Assembly (NCBI GenBank): GCA_018433595.1
Contig: JAHDQY010000019.1
Span: 1 to 64,000, forward strand
From: Synergistales bacterium
GTDB taxonomy: Bacteria; Synergistota; Synergistia; Synergistales; Aminithiophilaceae
Direction: 5' to 3'
Length of the DNA: 64,000 nucleotides
Below the pieces are notes generated by a model. It was not told where the DNA came from, made no database searches, and saw nothing but the letters and a program-made list of their open reading frames with translations. This document shows positions 7,886-16,796 of this stretch, in pieces (position 1 is the stretch's first letter; each line of letters starts with the position of its first letter). The translations under genes were made by a program, and so were the position numbers.

Positions 7886-8692
7886 TCAGGAAACGCGCTT
7901 TTGGACACACCCGACGAGGCTGTCGGGAATGCAGAGCTTCAAACCGCCCTGCCTTGCGTCGAGGGAGATGATCCTGACGTCGATTCCGTACATGGCGCGA
8001 ATGTTTTCCCTCGTGACCACCTCGGACGGAGAGCCGAGCCCCAACGGGCGCCCCTGCCTGAAACAGAGGACCCGGTTGGCGTAAAAAAAACTCTGCTCCG
8101 GGAAGTGGGTCGAAAGGATCACGGTCAGCCCCCTGCGGGAGAGGGACTTCACCCGCTCCATGACCAGAAACTGTCTGCCGAAATCCAGGTTGGTCGTCGG
8201 CTCGTCCAGGATGAGAATCCTCGGCTCCTGGGCCAGCGCCCGCGCCAGGAGGACCAGCTGCTGCTCCCCGCCGCTGATTCGCGTGTAGACCTGATCCTTC
8301 AGGTAGGAGATATCGAGCATCGCCATGGCCTCTTCGGCCTTCTCGACATCCTCCTCCGAGGGAGAGGCGAAAAGCGCGAGATGGCTCGTCCGCCCCATGA
8401 GAACCACGTCCAGCACCCGGAAGGGGAAGACGGCCCCCCGAGCCTGAGGCACGTAGCCGATGAGCCGGGCTCGCCGGGCCGGAGACCAGCCCTCCACGTC
8501 ACGACCGTCGACGAGCACCTGGCCGGCCTGCTTCTCCAGAAGGCCCAGGATCGTCTTGAAGAAGGTCGTCTTGCCCGAGCCGTTGGCACCGAGCAGGCAG
8601 AGGACCTCACCACCTTCGACGAACATCGAGATGTCCTCGACGACGGTCTTGCGGCCGTAGCCGCAGGAGAGCCCCTTCGTCTCGAGCCTCAT
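7886..8692 (-). CDS. ABC transporter ATP-binding protein, FecE/BtuD type
   Basis: 268 residues, a single nucleotide-binding domain. Walker A GANGSGKTT near 35-43, signature ISGGEQQLVLLARAL, Walker B ILILDEPTTNLD, and a switch histidine in LSTHFPEQS. The Q-loop lies in GYVPQARG. This is the type that powers iron-siderophore, cobalamin and heme importers. Start and upstream stop overlap as ATGA with the permease gene, so the two are translationally coupled. Confidence 0.92.
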   Translation of the reverse strand: MRLETKGLSCGYGRKTVVEDISMFVEGGEVLCLLGANGSGKTTFFKTILGLLEKQAGQVLVDGRDVEGWSPARRARLIGYVPQARGAVFPFRVLDVVLMGRTSHLALFASPSEEDVEKAEEAMAMLDISYLKDQVYTRISGGEQQLVLLARALAQEPRILILDEPTTNLDFGRQFLVMERVKSLSRRGLTVILSTHFPEQSFFYANRVLCFRQGRPLGLGSPSEVVTRENIRAMYGIDVRIISLDARQGGLKLCIPDSLVGCVQKRVS

Positions 8693-9741
8693 CGCAGGGC
8701 TCCTCTCTCCCTCAGGAGAAGGAAGAGAAAGAAAGGGACGCCGATGAGAGCCGTCAGAACCCCCAGAGGGATCTCGACCGACGCCAGAATCCGCGCCAGG
8801 TCGTCCACGAGGAGCAGGAAAACGCCTCCGGCGACGATCGAGGCCGGGTAAAGGTCCTTGTAGTCGGGGCCCACGAGAATGCGGGCGAGGTGAGGGATCA
8901 CCAGCCCGACCCAGCCGATCATCCCGCTGACCGAGACCGAGGCGGCCGTCACCAGAGTGGCGCAGACGATGACCAGCAGCTTGTAGCGCATCACGTTCAA
9001 CCCAAGGGCCGTCGCCTCCTCATCGCCGAGAGAAAGGACGTTGAGACGCCAGCGGATGAGAAAGAGCGGGACAAGCCCCAGAAAAACGGGAACGGCGACG
9101 AAGCCCACGTCGGACATCGTGATGGACGAGAGGCTCCCCATGAGCCAGAAGGTGATGGTGGGCAGCTTGTCGTAAGGGTCGGCCACGTATTTGAGAAACG
9201 ACGTCGCAGCCGTGAAGAGGGACCCCGTCATGATCCCCGCGAGGACCAGCCCCAGGGTCCGGTCGTGGCGTATCTTGCCGCTGAGCAGACAGGTCAGCCC
9301 CACGGCACCGAGACTGATGAAAAAGGCGAGCGCCTGAATCCCCACGACCCTCAGCGAGAGGCAGATTCCCAGAGTCGCGCCGAAACCGGCGCCGGCTGCC
9401 GCACCGAGCAGGGCGGGGGAAGCCAGAGGATTGCGGAACAGCCCCTGGTAGCAGGCCCCCGAGGCGGAAAGAGAGGCCCCGATGAGCATCGCCGCCAGAA
9501 TGCGGGGCAGCCGCACCTTGAAGACAACCGTATGAAGGACGTCCCAAGGCCCCGCATCGATCAGGAAGAGCCGGGCCGCGACAAGCTCCGCCAGCTGACG
9601 GGGAGAGACGGGATAACGCCCCAGGGCAAAGGAGAGAAACATCGCCGCCAGAGGAAGCACCAGATAATTCAGCTTCTTCCAGTCACGGCTTGTTGCTCTT
9701 TCGCAGGAAAGATCCCGCAGGGTTCCCGATTCCTGGTACAT
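8689..9741 (-). CDS. ABC transporter permease, FecCD/BtuC type
   Basis: 350 residues with about ten hydrophobic segments. FecCD family hallmarks include RLPRILAAMLIGASLSASGACYQ, RNPLASPALLGAAAGAGFGA and GMIGWVGLVIPHLAR..VGPDY. A hydrophilic N-terminal stretch of about 25 residues precedes the first membrane segment, so an internal start is possible. First gene of the reverse operon. Its predicted transcription start lies about 55 bases upstream, beside operator B. The two periplasmic binding proteins of the locus probably share this single permease. Confidence 0.92.
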   Translation of the reverse strand: MYQESGTLRDLSCERATSRDWKKLNYLVLPLAAMFLSFALGRYPVSPRQLAELVAARLFLIDAGPWDVLHTVVFKVRLPRILAAMLIGASLSASGACYQGLFRNPLASPALLGAAAGAGFGATLGICLSLRVVGIQALAFFISLGAVGLTCLLSGKIRHDRTLGLVLAGIMTGSLFTAATSFLKYVADPYDKLPTITFWLMGSLSSITMSDVGFVAVPVFLGLVPLFLIRWRLNVLSLGDEEATALGLNVMRYKLLVIVCATLVTAASVSVSGMIGWVGLVIPHLARILVGPDYKDLYPASIVAGGVFLLLVDDLARILASVEIPLGVLTALIGVPFFLFLLLRERGALR

Positions 9742-9801
9742 CGGAGGACACGCCCTTCCACAGAGTCAATGAGACAGCGGGAGCAGAGGCAGTACCCACA
9801 C

Positions 9802-9829
9802 ATTGTAGCAACTTGGTTGCATAATGCAA
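9802..9829 (-). promoter_or_regulatory. Sigma-70-like promoter of the permease-ATPase-binding protein operon
   Basis: Read on the minus strand: TTGCAT (9829-9824), a 16-base spacer and TACAAT (9807-9802). Both boxes overlap the operator repeats, so bound regulator should block polymerase. Confidence 0.55.
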
Positions 9830-9840
9830 CCATATTGCAT
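9806..9840. promoter_or_regulatory. Operator dyad B with tandem half-sites
   Basis: Contains TAGCAAC-TTG-GTTGCAT (9806-9822), then ATGCAAC (9824-9830) and ATTGCAT (9834-9840), giving four alternating half-sites of the type GTTGCAT/ATGCAAC. The first dyad matches operator A at 15 of 17 bases. It overlaps the -35 and -10 boxes of the minus-strand promoter. Confidence 0.65.
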
Positions 9841-9902
9841 GTGTTTGTAGCGGGAGATTATCTGCCGCCGGCAGGAGGGTTCAAGAGCGGGACAACCATG
9901 AG

Positions 9903-9937
9903 AAGGCCGGGAAGATCCGAAGATCTTCCCGGCCTTT
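9903..9937. terminator. Terminator hairpin beyond tRNA-Leu
   Basis: A 15-bp perfect stem (9903-9917 with 9922-9936) and CGAA loop. It lies just past the 3' end of tRNA-Leu on the minus strand and probably ends the translation operon. The T tract is short on both strands. Confidence 0.7.
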
Positions 9938-9946
9938 ATCGTTCGA

Positions 9947-10033
9947 TGGTGCGGAGGGGGAGACTTGAACTCCCACGAGCCGTAGCCCACTAGCCCCTCA
10001 AGCTAGCGTGTCTACCAATTCCACCACCCCCGC
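9947..10033 (-). tRNA. tRNA-Leu (anticodon GAG)
   Basis: The minus strand folds as a class II tRNA. The 7-bp acceptor stem is GCGGGGG with CCTCCGC, the D arm has TGGTAGACAC, and the anticodon stem CTAGC/GCTAG carries loop TTGAGGG, giving anticodon GAG. A long variable arm and GTTCAAGTC T-loop follow, and CCA is encoded. It lies 64 bases after rplS in the same direction, so it may be co-transcribed. Confidence 0.95.
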
Positions 10034-10097
10034 AGTTCGGACAGGACGTATTATACGGAGCCTTCCGGAGAACGTCAAGCGCCGAAGTGAAAGAAAG

Positions 10098-10445
10098 CTA
10101 GGAACGGCGCTCCTTGATGCGGGCGGCCTTGCCGCTGAGTTTGCGCAGGTAGTAGAGCTTGGCCCGCCGGACACGGCCCAGGCGGATGACCTCGATCTTG
10201 TCCACCGAGGGGCAGTTCAGGGGAAAGACGCGCTCGACACCGACGCCGCCGGAGATCTTGCGGACGGTGAAGGTCTCGCTCAGGCCGCCGTGCTTGCGGG
10301 CGATGCAGACGCCTTCAAAGAGCTGAATGCGCTGGCGGTTGCCCTCGACGACCTTGACGTGAACTCTCAGGGTGTCGCCGGGGCGGAATTCTGGAAGATC
10401 CTCTTTGCGATAACGCTTTTCGATCAGAGCGATACGGGGATCCAT
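10098..10445 (-). CDS. rplS: Ribosomal protein L19
   Basis: 115 residues from an ATG preceded by AAGGAGGG; an extended frame from 10493 is not needed. Typical L19 motifs are [39 protein letters not shown] and the basic C-terminus [23 protein letters not shown]. It stabilises the 50S subunit near the 30S interface. Last protein gene of the rpsP-khpA-rimM-trmD-rplS set, in the common bacterial order. Confidence 0.97.
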   Translation of the reverse strand: MDPRIALIEKRYRKEDLPEFRPGDTLRVHVKVVEGNRQRIQLFEGVCIARKHGGLSETFTVRKISGGVGVERVFPLNCPSVDKIEVIRLGRVRRAKLYYLRKLSGKAARIKERRS

Positions 10446-10483
10446 CGCTAACCCTCCTTGCTGGGTGCTTTCAGTTTGTTGTT

Positions 10484-11659
10484 TTATCTCCATCCGAGAA
10501 ACCGATCCAAAACGACGGAAAGAAGGCCGGCGGCTGTCAGTTCACCGACGGTCCCGTCGCCGCCGCGGACGGGCTGCAGGACGGCATCGCATCGGTTGTC
10601 CCCTCCGTGCTCCTTGTCCTCCGTCAGATCAAGGAGGAAAAGGACGGGGAGGTCCTTTTCAAGCAGCTCCCTTTTGAGCTGGCTCCAGTGAACGGCCCCC
10701 GGCTGTGCCGCCCGACCGAGACCGACGACGCAGGGAGCCTGTTTTTCCTTTTCCCGGACCCACCGGAGGGCCTTCGCAAAGGAAGGGAAGGCCTTGAAGG
10801 GCGATCCCTCCCCGGCGTTTCCGGCCCGGCTCCGATCCAGGGCCCGAGACGGAACGGCCAGGAAGCGCCGGACTCCGTAACTCCGGCAGGCTCCGGCCAT
10901 CGTTTCCATCCCCGGCACCTCACCTGAAGCCGCCCCATCGGGGAGAAGGCAGAGCACGTAAACGCCGTGGGTCAGGTAGGGAACCATGCCGGCCCGGGCC
11001 ACCACATCGGGCCGCCGTCTCAGCGTTCTCACGACGGCCTCCCTCCGCCGCCAGCGGGCGACGGCTTCGTGGTCTCCCCCGGCAAGCACCTCCGGGACCG
11101 GACGGTCCCGCCAGAGGGCCGGTCGGGTGTAATGGGGCGTATCGAGCATTCCCCGGTAGAAGGAGTCCTCCTGGACGGCCTCTTCGCGGCCGACGACGCC
11201 CGGAAGCAGACGGGCCACGGCGTCGATGAGGACCATGGCCGGCAGCTCGCCTCCGGTGAGGACGAAGTCACCCAGGGAGACCTCGAGATCGACGCAGGTC
11301 TCGATGAAGCGCTCGTCGATGCCTTCGTAGCGGCCGCAGAGTATGAGAAGGTGCTCCTTGCCCGCCAGCGTCTCGACCATTTCCTGGTGGAGGACGGCTC
11401 CCTGGGGGCTCGGGTAGACGACAAAGGGTTTTTCGGAGCCCGAGGCCTCGACGGCCCGGGCCAGGGGCTCGGCCATGAGCAGCATGCCGCCGCCGCCGAA
11501 AACGTAGTCGTCGATCTGCCGGTAGTCGCCGTCGGCGTAGTCGCGCACGTCGACGACTCTGACGTCGAGGGCCCCGGTGGAGGCGGCCCTGCCGATGACG
11601 CCCGCCGAGAGGAAGGCCTCGACGAAGTCGGGGAAGGCGGTGACGACGGTGAATCGCAT
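10484..11659 (-). CDS. trmD: tRNA (guanine-N1-)-methyltransferase with C-terminal RNA methyltransferase-like domain
   Basis: 391 residues, about 150 longer than usual TrmD. Residues 1 to about 225 are TrmD (knotted SPOUT fold): [54 protein letters not shown]. It makes m1G37 in tRNAs to prevent frameshifting. Residues about 230-391 form a second domain (VYVLCLLPD..., [22 protein letters not shown]..., [29 protein letters not shown]). This resembles the PF09936-type RNA methyltransferase domain known next to or fused to TrmD in other deep-branching bacteria. Its start overlaps the rimM stop by one base. Confidence 0.92.
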   Translation of the reverse strand: MRFTVVTAFPDFVEAFLSAGVIGRAASTGALDVRVVDVRDYADGDYRQIDDYVFGGGGMLLMAEPLARAVEASGSEKPFVVYPSPQGAVLHQEMVETLAGKEHLLILCGRYEGIDERFIETCVDLEVSLGDFVLTGGELPAMVLIDAVARLLPGVVGREEAVQEDSFYRGMLDTPHYTRPALWRDRPVPEVLAGGDHEAVARWRRREAVVRTLRRRPDVVARAGMVPYLTHGVYVLCLLPDGAASGEVPGMETMAGACRSYGVRRFLAVPSRALDRSRAGNAGEGSPFKAFPSFAKALRWVREKEKQAPCVVGLGRAAQPGAVHWSQLKRELLEKDLPVLFLLDLTEDKEHGGDNRCDAVLQPVRGGDGTVGELTAAGLLSVVLDRFLGWR

Positions 11660-12189
11660 CAGTCCCAGAGCCCCTCCGGAATTCTGGCCGTCAGCCTCCG
11701 GTTTTCAAGATCGACGGAACGGATCACCTCGGCGATGGCCGGCAGGGGGCGGCGCCCCTCCTCGCCCTCGACGAGATAGACATCGTTGCTCCCCGTCGGC
11801 AGAATCTCGATGACGACGCCGAGCCTGGCTCCCGCCTCGTCGAAGACTTCGAGACCGAGAATGTCGTCGATCCAGTAGCTCCCCTCGGGAAGGACGCTGC
11901 GTTCCTCGGGGTTGATCTGGACGAGGGCCCCCTTGAGGCTTTCGGCGGCGTCGCGGTCGACGATCCCCTCAAGGCTGACGAGGAAGGTTCCCTTCGCCTC
12001 GTGACGACGGATCTTTTCCAGGGCGGCCTCCCGAAGGAAGGCCCCGTCGGGACGGTAAAGACAGAGGCTTTTCATCGTCAGGAAGCGGTCGGGAAAATCG
12101 GTCAGAGGAAGGAGGCGAAGCTCCCCCCGGATGCCGTGAGCCCCGAGAATGCGACCGACGGTGACTTTCCCGGCGAACATGTCCGTCAC
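11659..12189 (-). CDS. rimM: 16S rRNA processing protein RimM
   Basis: 176 residues. The N-terminal RimM domain opens with VTVGRILGAHGIRGELRLLPLTDFPDRF, and a C-terminal PRC-barrel (about 95-170) has YWIDDILGLEVFDE. It assists maturation of the 30S head and binds S19. It sits in the usual place between khpA and trmD. The stop of khpA directly precedes its start. Confidence 0.95.
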   Translation of the reverse strand: MTDMFAGKVTVGRILGAHGIRGELRLLPLTDFPDRFLTMKSLCLYRPDGAFLREAALEKIRRHEAKGTFLVSLEGIVDRDAAESLKGALVQINPEERSVLPEGSYWIDDILGLEVFDEAGARLGVVIEILPTGSNDVYLVEGEEGRRPLPAIAEVIRSVDLENRRLTARIPEGLWD

Positions 12190-12441
12190 CTAGGAGCGCT
12201 CTTCGTCGATATCGACGTCGATGTGATCTCCACCCTTGACGGCGGCGGCCTTCGTCACGAGACGAATGGCGTTGATCGTCGCCCCCCGCTTTCCGATGAC
12301 GCGCCCGACATCTTCGGAGGCGACGGTGATGCGGATGCTGATCGTTCCGCCCTCGCCTTCCGTCGCCGTCACCGTCACCTCTTCGGGCTTGGTGACGAGG
12401 TGTTCGACGAGAAAGGCGACGAGATTCCGATAATCAGGCAT
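12190..12441 (-). CDS. khpA: KH-domain RNA-binding protein KhpA
   Basis: 83 residues, one type II KH domain with the RNA-binding loop GRVIGKRGATINAIR. Members bind RNA, often with KhpB, and affect cell division and envelope homeostasis in Firmicutes. It is encoded three bases after rpsP, the standard neighbourhood. The length fits the family. Confidence 0.93.
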   Translation of the reverse strand: MPDYRNLVAFLVEHLVTKPEEVTVTATEGEGGTISIRITVASEDVGRVIGKRGATINAIRLVTKAAAVKGGDHIDVDIDEERS

Positions 12442-12444
12442 CGC

Positions 12445-12693
12445 TTACTGCTCAAAAACGCCGGCCTTGCGCAACAGGGCGCGGGCCGTATCCGACGGCA
12501 GGGCTCCATTTTTGATCCAGTGAAGGGCGCGCTCCACATCGACTTTGATGTCGGCGGGATCTTTCATCGGATCATAGTAGCCCAGCTGCTCGATGTACCG
12601 CCCGTCGCGGGGCGACCGGGAATCGGCCACCACGAGGCGGTAAAAGGGAGTCTTCTTGCGGCCGTGACGGGCCAGACGAATGCGTACTGCCAT
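12445..12693 (-). CDS. rpsP: Ribosomal protein S16
   Basis: 82 residues, the normal size, beginning [20 protein letters not shown] and containing [21 protein letters not shown]. Needed for 30S assembly. A clear AGGAGGTGTC site precedes the ATG. It lies 73 bases after ffh, so it may be transcribed from the ylxM promoter or from its own. Confidence 0.97.
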   Translation of the reverse strand: MAVRIRLARHGRKKTPFYRLVVADSRSPRDGRYIEQLGYYDPMKDPADIKVDVERALHWIKNGALPSDTARALLRKAGVFEQ

Positions 12694-12766
12694 TTGTGAA
12701 TGACACCTCCTGAGGTAATCTCTCTTGCGATCTATCCCTGAAATCTTCCGGCAGGCCCGAAGGCCG

Positions 12767-14095
12767 CTAGAAGAGTTTGGGCAGCTTGAAGCCTTTCTTT
12801 CCGCTCTTGCCGAAGCGTTTCCAGAGCTCCTTCATCTGGCCGTGCTGCTTCAGGACCTGGTTGACCATCTGGACCGTCGTCCCCGAGCCGTTGGCGATCC
12901 TGCGGCGGCGGCTTCCCTTGATGATCTCGGGATTCCTGCGCTCGGCCGGCGTCATGGAGAGAATGACGGCCTCGACGTGACGGAGCCGCTTGGGGTCCAT
13001 CTCGGCCCCCCGAAGCTGTTTCATGTTTTCCGGCAGGGGGAGCATCTCCATCACCTTGTCCAGCGGGCCCATCTTCTTCACCTGCCGGATCTGGGTGAGA
13101 AGATCCTCCATGGTGAAGCGGCTCTTCTTGAGGCTTTCGGCCATCTTCTCCATTTCGCCGTCGTCGGCGGTGAGCTGGACCCGCTCCATCAGCCCCTGAA
13201 TGTCTCCCATGCCGAGAATCCGCTGAACCATGCGGCCCGCGTCGAAGGGCTCCATGTCCTCAAGATGCTCGCCGACGCCGGCCATCTTGATGGGCACGCC
13301 CGTGACGGAGCGGACGGCCAGAGCGGCGCCGCCTCGGGCGTCGCCGTCGAGCTTGGTCAGAACGAGCCCCGTCAGAGTCAGCCGCTCGTTGAAGGCCGAG
13401 GCGACGTTGACGGCCTCCTGGCCGGTCATGCTGTCGACGACGAGGAGGATCTCCTCGGGCTCGACGAGGGACTTCATCGCCTCAAGCTCCTCCATGAGGG
13501 GCTCGTCGACGTGGAGACGCCCCGCCGTGTCGAAGAGGATGACGTCGTAAAGACGGTCCTCGGCGAAACGGAGGGCCCTTCGGGCGACGCCGACGGGGTC
13601 CTTCTCGCCCGGCTCGGGGCCGAAAAAAGCCACCTTGGCCTGATCCGCGAGAACGCGAAGCTGCTCGACGGCGGCCGGCCGCTGATGATCACAGGCCACG
13701 ACGAGGGGCTTGTGGCCTTTCAGGAAGCGTCGGGCGATCTTGACGCAGCTCGTCGTCTTTCCCGACCCCTGAAGCCCGACCATCATGTAGCTCGTCGGCG
13801 GCCTGGAGGCGATGACCAGGGGGACGACGTCGCGCCCCATCAGATCGCGGAGCTCCTCGAAGACGATGGTCACCACCTGCTGAGAGGGGGTGATCGATTC
13901 GAGGACATCCCGTCCGACGGCCCGTTCCCGGATCCGTTCGACAAGATCCTTGACGACCTTGTAGTTCACGTCGGCTTCCAGAAGAGCCCGTCTCACTTCC
14001 CGCAGGGCGACGGCGACATCTTCTTCGGTCAACTTGCCCTTGCCGCGCAAATTTTTGAAAATGCCGTCGAGCCGCTCCTTGAGAACATCAAACAT
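12767..14095 (-). CDS. ffh: Signal recognition particle protein Ffh
   Basis: 442 residues from [13 protein letters not shown]; a longer frame from 14215 runs into ylxM and is rejected. N domain (1-90), then the SRP GTPase G domain with [25 protein letters not shown] and [10 protein letters not shown]. The C-terminal methionine-rich M domain (about 325-430) binds 4.5S RNA and signal peptides. Its start overlaps the end of ylxM by eight bases, the usual arrangement. Confidence 0.97.
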   Translation of the reverse strand: MFDVLKERLDGIFKNLRGKGKLTEEDVAVALREVRRALLEADVNYKVVKDLVERIRERAVGRDVLESITPSQQVVTIVFEELRDLMGRDVVPLVIASRPPTSYMMVGLQGSGKTTSCVKIARRFLKGHKPLVVACDHQRPAAVEQLRVLADQAKVAFFGPEPGEKDPVGVARRALRFAEDRLYDVILFDTAGRLHVDEPLMEELEAMKSLVEPEEILLVVDSMTGQEAVNVASAFNERLTLTGLVLTKLDGDARGGAALAVRSVTGVPIKMAGVGEHLEDMEPFDAGRMVQRILGMGDIQGLMERVQLTADDGEMEKMAESLKKSRFTMEDLLTQIRQVKKMGPLDKVMEMLPLPENMKQLRGAEMDPKRLRHVEAVILSMTPAERRNPEIIKGSRRRRIANGSGTTVQMVNQVLKQHGQMKELWKRFGKSGKKGFKLPKLF

Positions 14096-14471
14096 GGGGC
14101 TCCCCCTCCTCCGCGTTATCATGCAGCCTCTCCCGAAGCGCCCTGACGAAAGCCTCCGGCAGCGAGCCGGCCCACTGCTCCAGAAGATCGGAGGCGGCCT
14201 CACACCGGCTTTCAAGGGCGGTGATCCGCCGGGCCAGACCCAGCTGGGAATCGGTCTCCTTCAGCCTCTCTCGGGCCCGCTGGACGAGATCGAAAGCCCC
14301 CTGACGACTGACGCCGAGGTCGGAGGCCACCTCCGAAAGGGACCAGTCCAGGAGCTGATGAAGCTCGAAGGCTTTGCGCTGCCTCTCCGTCAGAACGGCA
14401 CCGTAAAGATCGAAGAGAGAGGCGAACCGGACTCTCTCGTCGAGGAGATCCGTCGAAGCCAGAGCCATCAC
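14088..14471 (-). CDS. ylxM: YlxM/p13-like helix-turn-helix protein (UPF0122)
   Basis: 127 residues. The N-terminal half contains LFDLYGAVLTERQRKAFELH and a sigma-70 region-4-like HTH (SLSEVASDLGVSRQGAFDLVQRARERL). Members associate with SRP and accompany ffh. Start is GTG at 14471 or ATG at 14468; both follow GGGGAGG closely. First gene of the operon, about 15 bases from the predicted transcription start. Confidence 0.9.
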   Translation of the reverse strand: MMALASTDLLDERVRFASLFDLYGAVLTERQRKAFELHQLLDWSLSEVASDLGVSRQGAFDLVQRARERLKETDSQLGLARRITALESRCEAASDLLEQWAGSLPEAFVRALRERLHDNAEEGEPHV

Positions 14472-14490
14472 CTCCCCAAGGAACCCGGTG

Positions 14491-14520
14491 ATTATAAAAG
14501 GAAAGGAGGAGGTCTGTCAA
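14491..14520 (-). promoter_or_regulatory. Consensus sigma-70 promoter of the ylxM-ffh operon
   Basis: On the minus strand TTGACA (14520-14515), an 18-base spacer and TATAAT (14496-14491). Both hexamers match the consensus perfectly, which fits a highly expressed translation operon. Confidence 0.85.
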
Positions 14521-14575
14521 GGCATCTCCCTTTACAGCCGTGGAAGTGGCCACCGCCGCGATCTTCAGCCGCATC

Positions 14576-14605
14576 GTGACCGGATGAAGGCGAAGCTGGT
14601 ATAGT
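14576..14605 (+). promoter_or_regulatory. Possible promoter of the LUD-domain gene
   Basis: GTGACC (14576-14581), an 18-base spacer and TATAGT (14600-14605), followed by AAAGGGAGG and the ATG at 14637. The -35 box is weak. Confidence 0.4.
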
Positions 14606-14636
14606 TTTTACACATCCGAGAAAGGGAGGCGTTACG

Positions 14637-15299
14637 ATGAATCAGGAACGGGCGAAATGGCAGGCCGTGCGCGACGACTACGCGGAAAACCTCGGAAAGA
14701 GCGTCGTCGCCCGCCTTGAAACAAAGGGCTTCAAGGCCCGCTACGCGGCGACCTCCGAAGAGGCGCGTCAGATTCTTTTTTTCCTCATCCCCGAAGAGGC
14801 CTCCGTCGGCATCCCCGGAAGCGTCACCCTGCGGGAGCTGGGCCTTATCGAGGCCCTGCACAAGCGGGGGAATACCGTCTACCAGCACTGGGATGCGGCG
14901 CTGAACCCCGAAGAGAAGCCCCGGCGTCTCCAGGAGGAGCTCTCCAGCGACATCTTCCTCACCGGCAGCAACGCCGTCACCCTCGACGGAACGATCGTCA
15001 ACATCGACGGGACGGGAAACCGCGTCGCCGGCATGGCCTGGGGGGCCAACCGCCTCATCATCGTCGTCGGCGTCAACAAGATCTGCCGCGACGTCGAAAG
15101 CGCCCTCGCCCGGGTCCGTGACGCAGCGACACCGCCCAACACACAGCGCCTCAACATGGCGACCCCCTGCGCCACGACGGGATACTGCTCCGACTGCAAC
15201 AGCCCCCAGAGGGTCTGCCGGGCCGTGCTCATCCTCGAACGGTGCCCCTTCGGACGCGACGCCCACGTCATCATCGTCGGAGAGTCCCTCGGGTTCTAG
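14637..15299 (+). CDS. LUD-domain (DUF162) protein
   Basis: 220 residues with the LUD fold seen in LutB/LutC of lactate utilisation and in many stand-alone proteins: EASVGIPGSVTLRELGL, DIFLTGSNAVTLDGTIVNIDGTGNRVAGMAWG, IIVVGVNKI. The C-terminus has a cysteine-rich stretch (CATTGYCSDCNSPQRVCRAV) that could bind metal. No lutA or lutB lies nearby, so lactate oxidation is not implied. The function of stand-alone members is not known. Confidence 0.88.
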   Translation: MNQERAKWQAVRDDYAENLGKSVVARLETKGFKARYAATSEEARQILFFLIPEEASVGIPGSVTLRELGLIEALHKRGNTVYQHWDAALNPEEKPRRLQEELSSDIFLTGSNAVTLDGTIVNIDGTGNRVAGMAWGANRLIIVVGVNKICRDVESALARVRDAATPPNTQRLNMATPCATTGYCSDCNSPQRVCRAVLILERCPFGRDAHVIIVGESLGF

Positions 15300-15312
15300 C
15301 GGCTCTTTTCTC

Positions 15313-15341
15313 TTGGCGTAAATACCGCCATGGCGTATCAT
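15313..15341 (+). promoter_or_regulatory. Promoter of the MATE exporter gene
   Basis: TTGGCG (15313-15318), a 17-base spacer and TATCAT (15336-15341). The -10 box overlaps an in-frame ATG at 15340, which supports the downstream ATG at 15394 as the true start. Confidence 0.55.
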
Positions 15342-15393
15342 GGGAAAATCTCTCCCGCCCGTACTGGACGGCGACGGCAAAGCGAGGCAGGAT

Positions 15394-16791
15394 ATGGCAC
15401 TTTTCTCCCGACGGAAAATCGACATGGGGCAAGGTCCCGTGGCAAAAACGCTTTTTACGCTGGCCCTTCCCTCGATGGCCTCCATGTTCTTTCACACCCT
15501 GTTCCACATCGCCGACACCGTCTTCGTCTCCTGGCTCGGCGAAGCCCCCATGGCGGCCATGGCGCTGACCTTTCCCACCATGTTCATCGTCTTCGCCCTG
15601 ACCAACGGCATCGGGACGGGCGCCACGTCGCTGATCACACGAAACCTCGGAGCGGGGCAAAACGACGAGGCGCGAGCCTACGGAAGCAGCTCCCTTTCGC
15701 TGATCCTCCTTCTCTCCTCCATCGCCCTCCCCCTGCTCGCACCGCGGCTCGCACTCCCCTTCTACGAATTCCTCGGGGGGACGGCGGAAGTGGCCCGGCA
15801 GTGCTATCTCTATTCGATCTGGCTGATCGTCAGCTTCCCCTTCATGGGATTCTCCGTCTTCGCCGACTCCCTCTTCCGCAGCCAGGGAGACACGGTGACG
15901 CCCATGTACGGCCTCATCATCGGCAACGGCCTCAATGCCCTCCTCGATCCCCTCTTCATCTTCACCTTCGGCTGGGGCATCGCCGGAGCCGCCGCCGCGA
16001 CCCTGATCGGGCGCGTCGCCTCCTGCATCTACCTGCAGGCCAAGCTGAAAAGGCACAGCGAGATTCCGGCGAGACTGACCCTGGACGCCTCGTTCCTGCG
16101 CCGATGGCGTGACATCGGCGCCATCGGCTTCCCCGTCTCCTTCTCCCAGATCAGCATGGCCACGAGCGGCATGCTGATCAACAAGACCCTCTCTTCCTTC
16201 GGCCCGGCGGCCATCGCCGCCTGGATGCTGGGCAACCGCATCGAGGGACTGGCCTTCCTTCCCGCCTTCGGCCTCAACGGCGCCCTGGTTCCCTTCGTCG
16301 GCTACAATCTCGGCAAGGGCGATTACGGCCGCATTCGCCAGGGGATGAAGGCGAGCATCCTCTTTTCCATCGCCATCATGGGCTCCATCGGCATCATCCT
16401 CTTCCTCTGCCCCCGCTTCTTCCTGATCCCCTTCCGCCCCACCGAGGAGGTGGCCTTTCTGGCTACCATCTCCATCAGGGCCTCCGTGACGGGCTACCTT
16501 TTCGCCGCCGTCGACCTCATCCTCTGGGGCGTCTTCCAGGGCAGCGGCTACTCTCTCTGGGGACTGGCCGCCCAGGCCATCCGCGCCCTCCTTTTGCGCG
16601 TTCCCCTGGCCATCGGTTTCGCCCGTCTCTGGGGGGTCCAGGGCATCTGGTGGTTCCAGCCTTTCTCGGCAGGCCTCTCCATGGCCGTTTCAGCCCTGAT
16701 CATGTCGCAAGTCCTGTCCCGGATCCGCGTCCGGGTCTCTTCGAAAACTCCCGATTCCACCGGGAACGTCACGTCAACGACAGCGAGGTGA
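15394..16791 (+). CDS. MATE family multidrug/cation efflux protein
   Basis: 465 residues with about twelve membrane segments. MATE features include LALPSMASMFFHTLFHIADTVFV and the mid-protein repeat GFPVSFSQISMATSGMLINKTL. Proteins of this family export drugs or metabolites using Na+ or H+ gradients. The start at 15394 has AGGCAGGAT before it and lies downstream of the predicted promoter. The old-yellow-enzyme gene follows after five bases, so the two are probably one operon. The substrate cannot be predicted. Confidence 0.9.
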   Translation: MALFSRRKIDMGQGPVAKTLFTLALPSMASMFFHTLFHIADTVFVSWLGEAPMAAMALTFPTMFIVFALTNGIGTGATSLITRNLGAGQNDEARAYGSSSLSLILLLSSIALPLLAPRLALPFYEFLGGTAEVARQCYLYSIWLIVSFPFMGFSVFADSLFRSQGDTVTPMYGLIIGNGLNALLDPLFIFTFGWGIAGAAAATLIGRVASCIYLQAKLKRHSEIPARLTLDASFLRRWRDIGAIGFPVSFSQISMATSGMLINKTLSSFGPAAIAAWMLGNRIEGLAFLPAFGLNGALVPFVGYNLGKGDYGRIRQGMKASILFSIAIMGSIGIILFLCPRFFLIPFRPTEEVAFLATISIRASVTGYLFAAVDLILWGVFQGSGYSLWGLAAQAIRALLLRVPLAIGFARLWGVQGIWWFQPFSAGLSMAVSALIMSQVLSRIRVRVSSKTPDSTGNVTSTTAR

Positions 16792-16796
16792 TTTTC

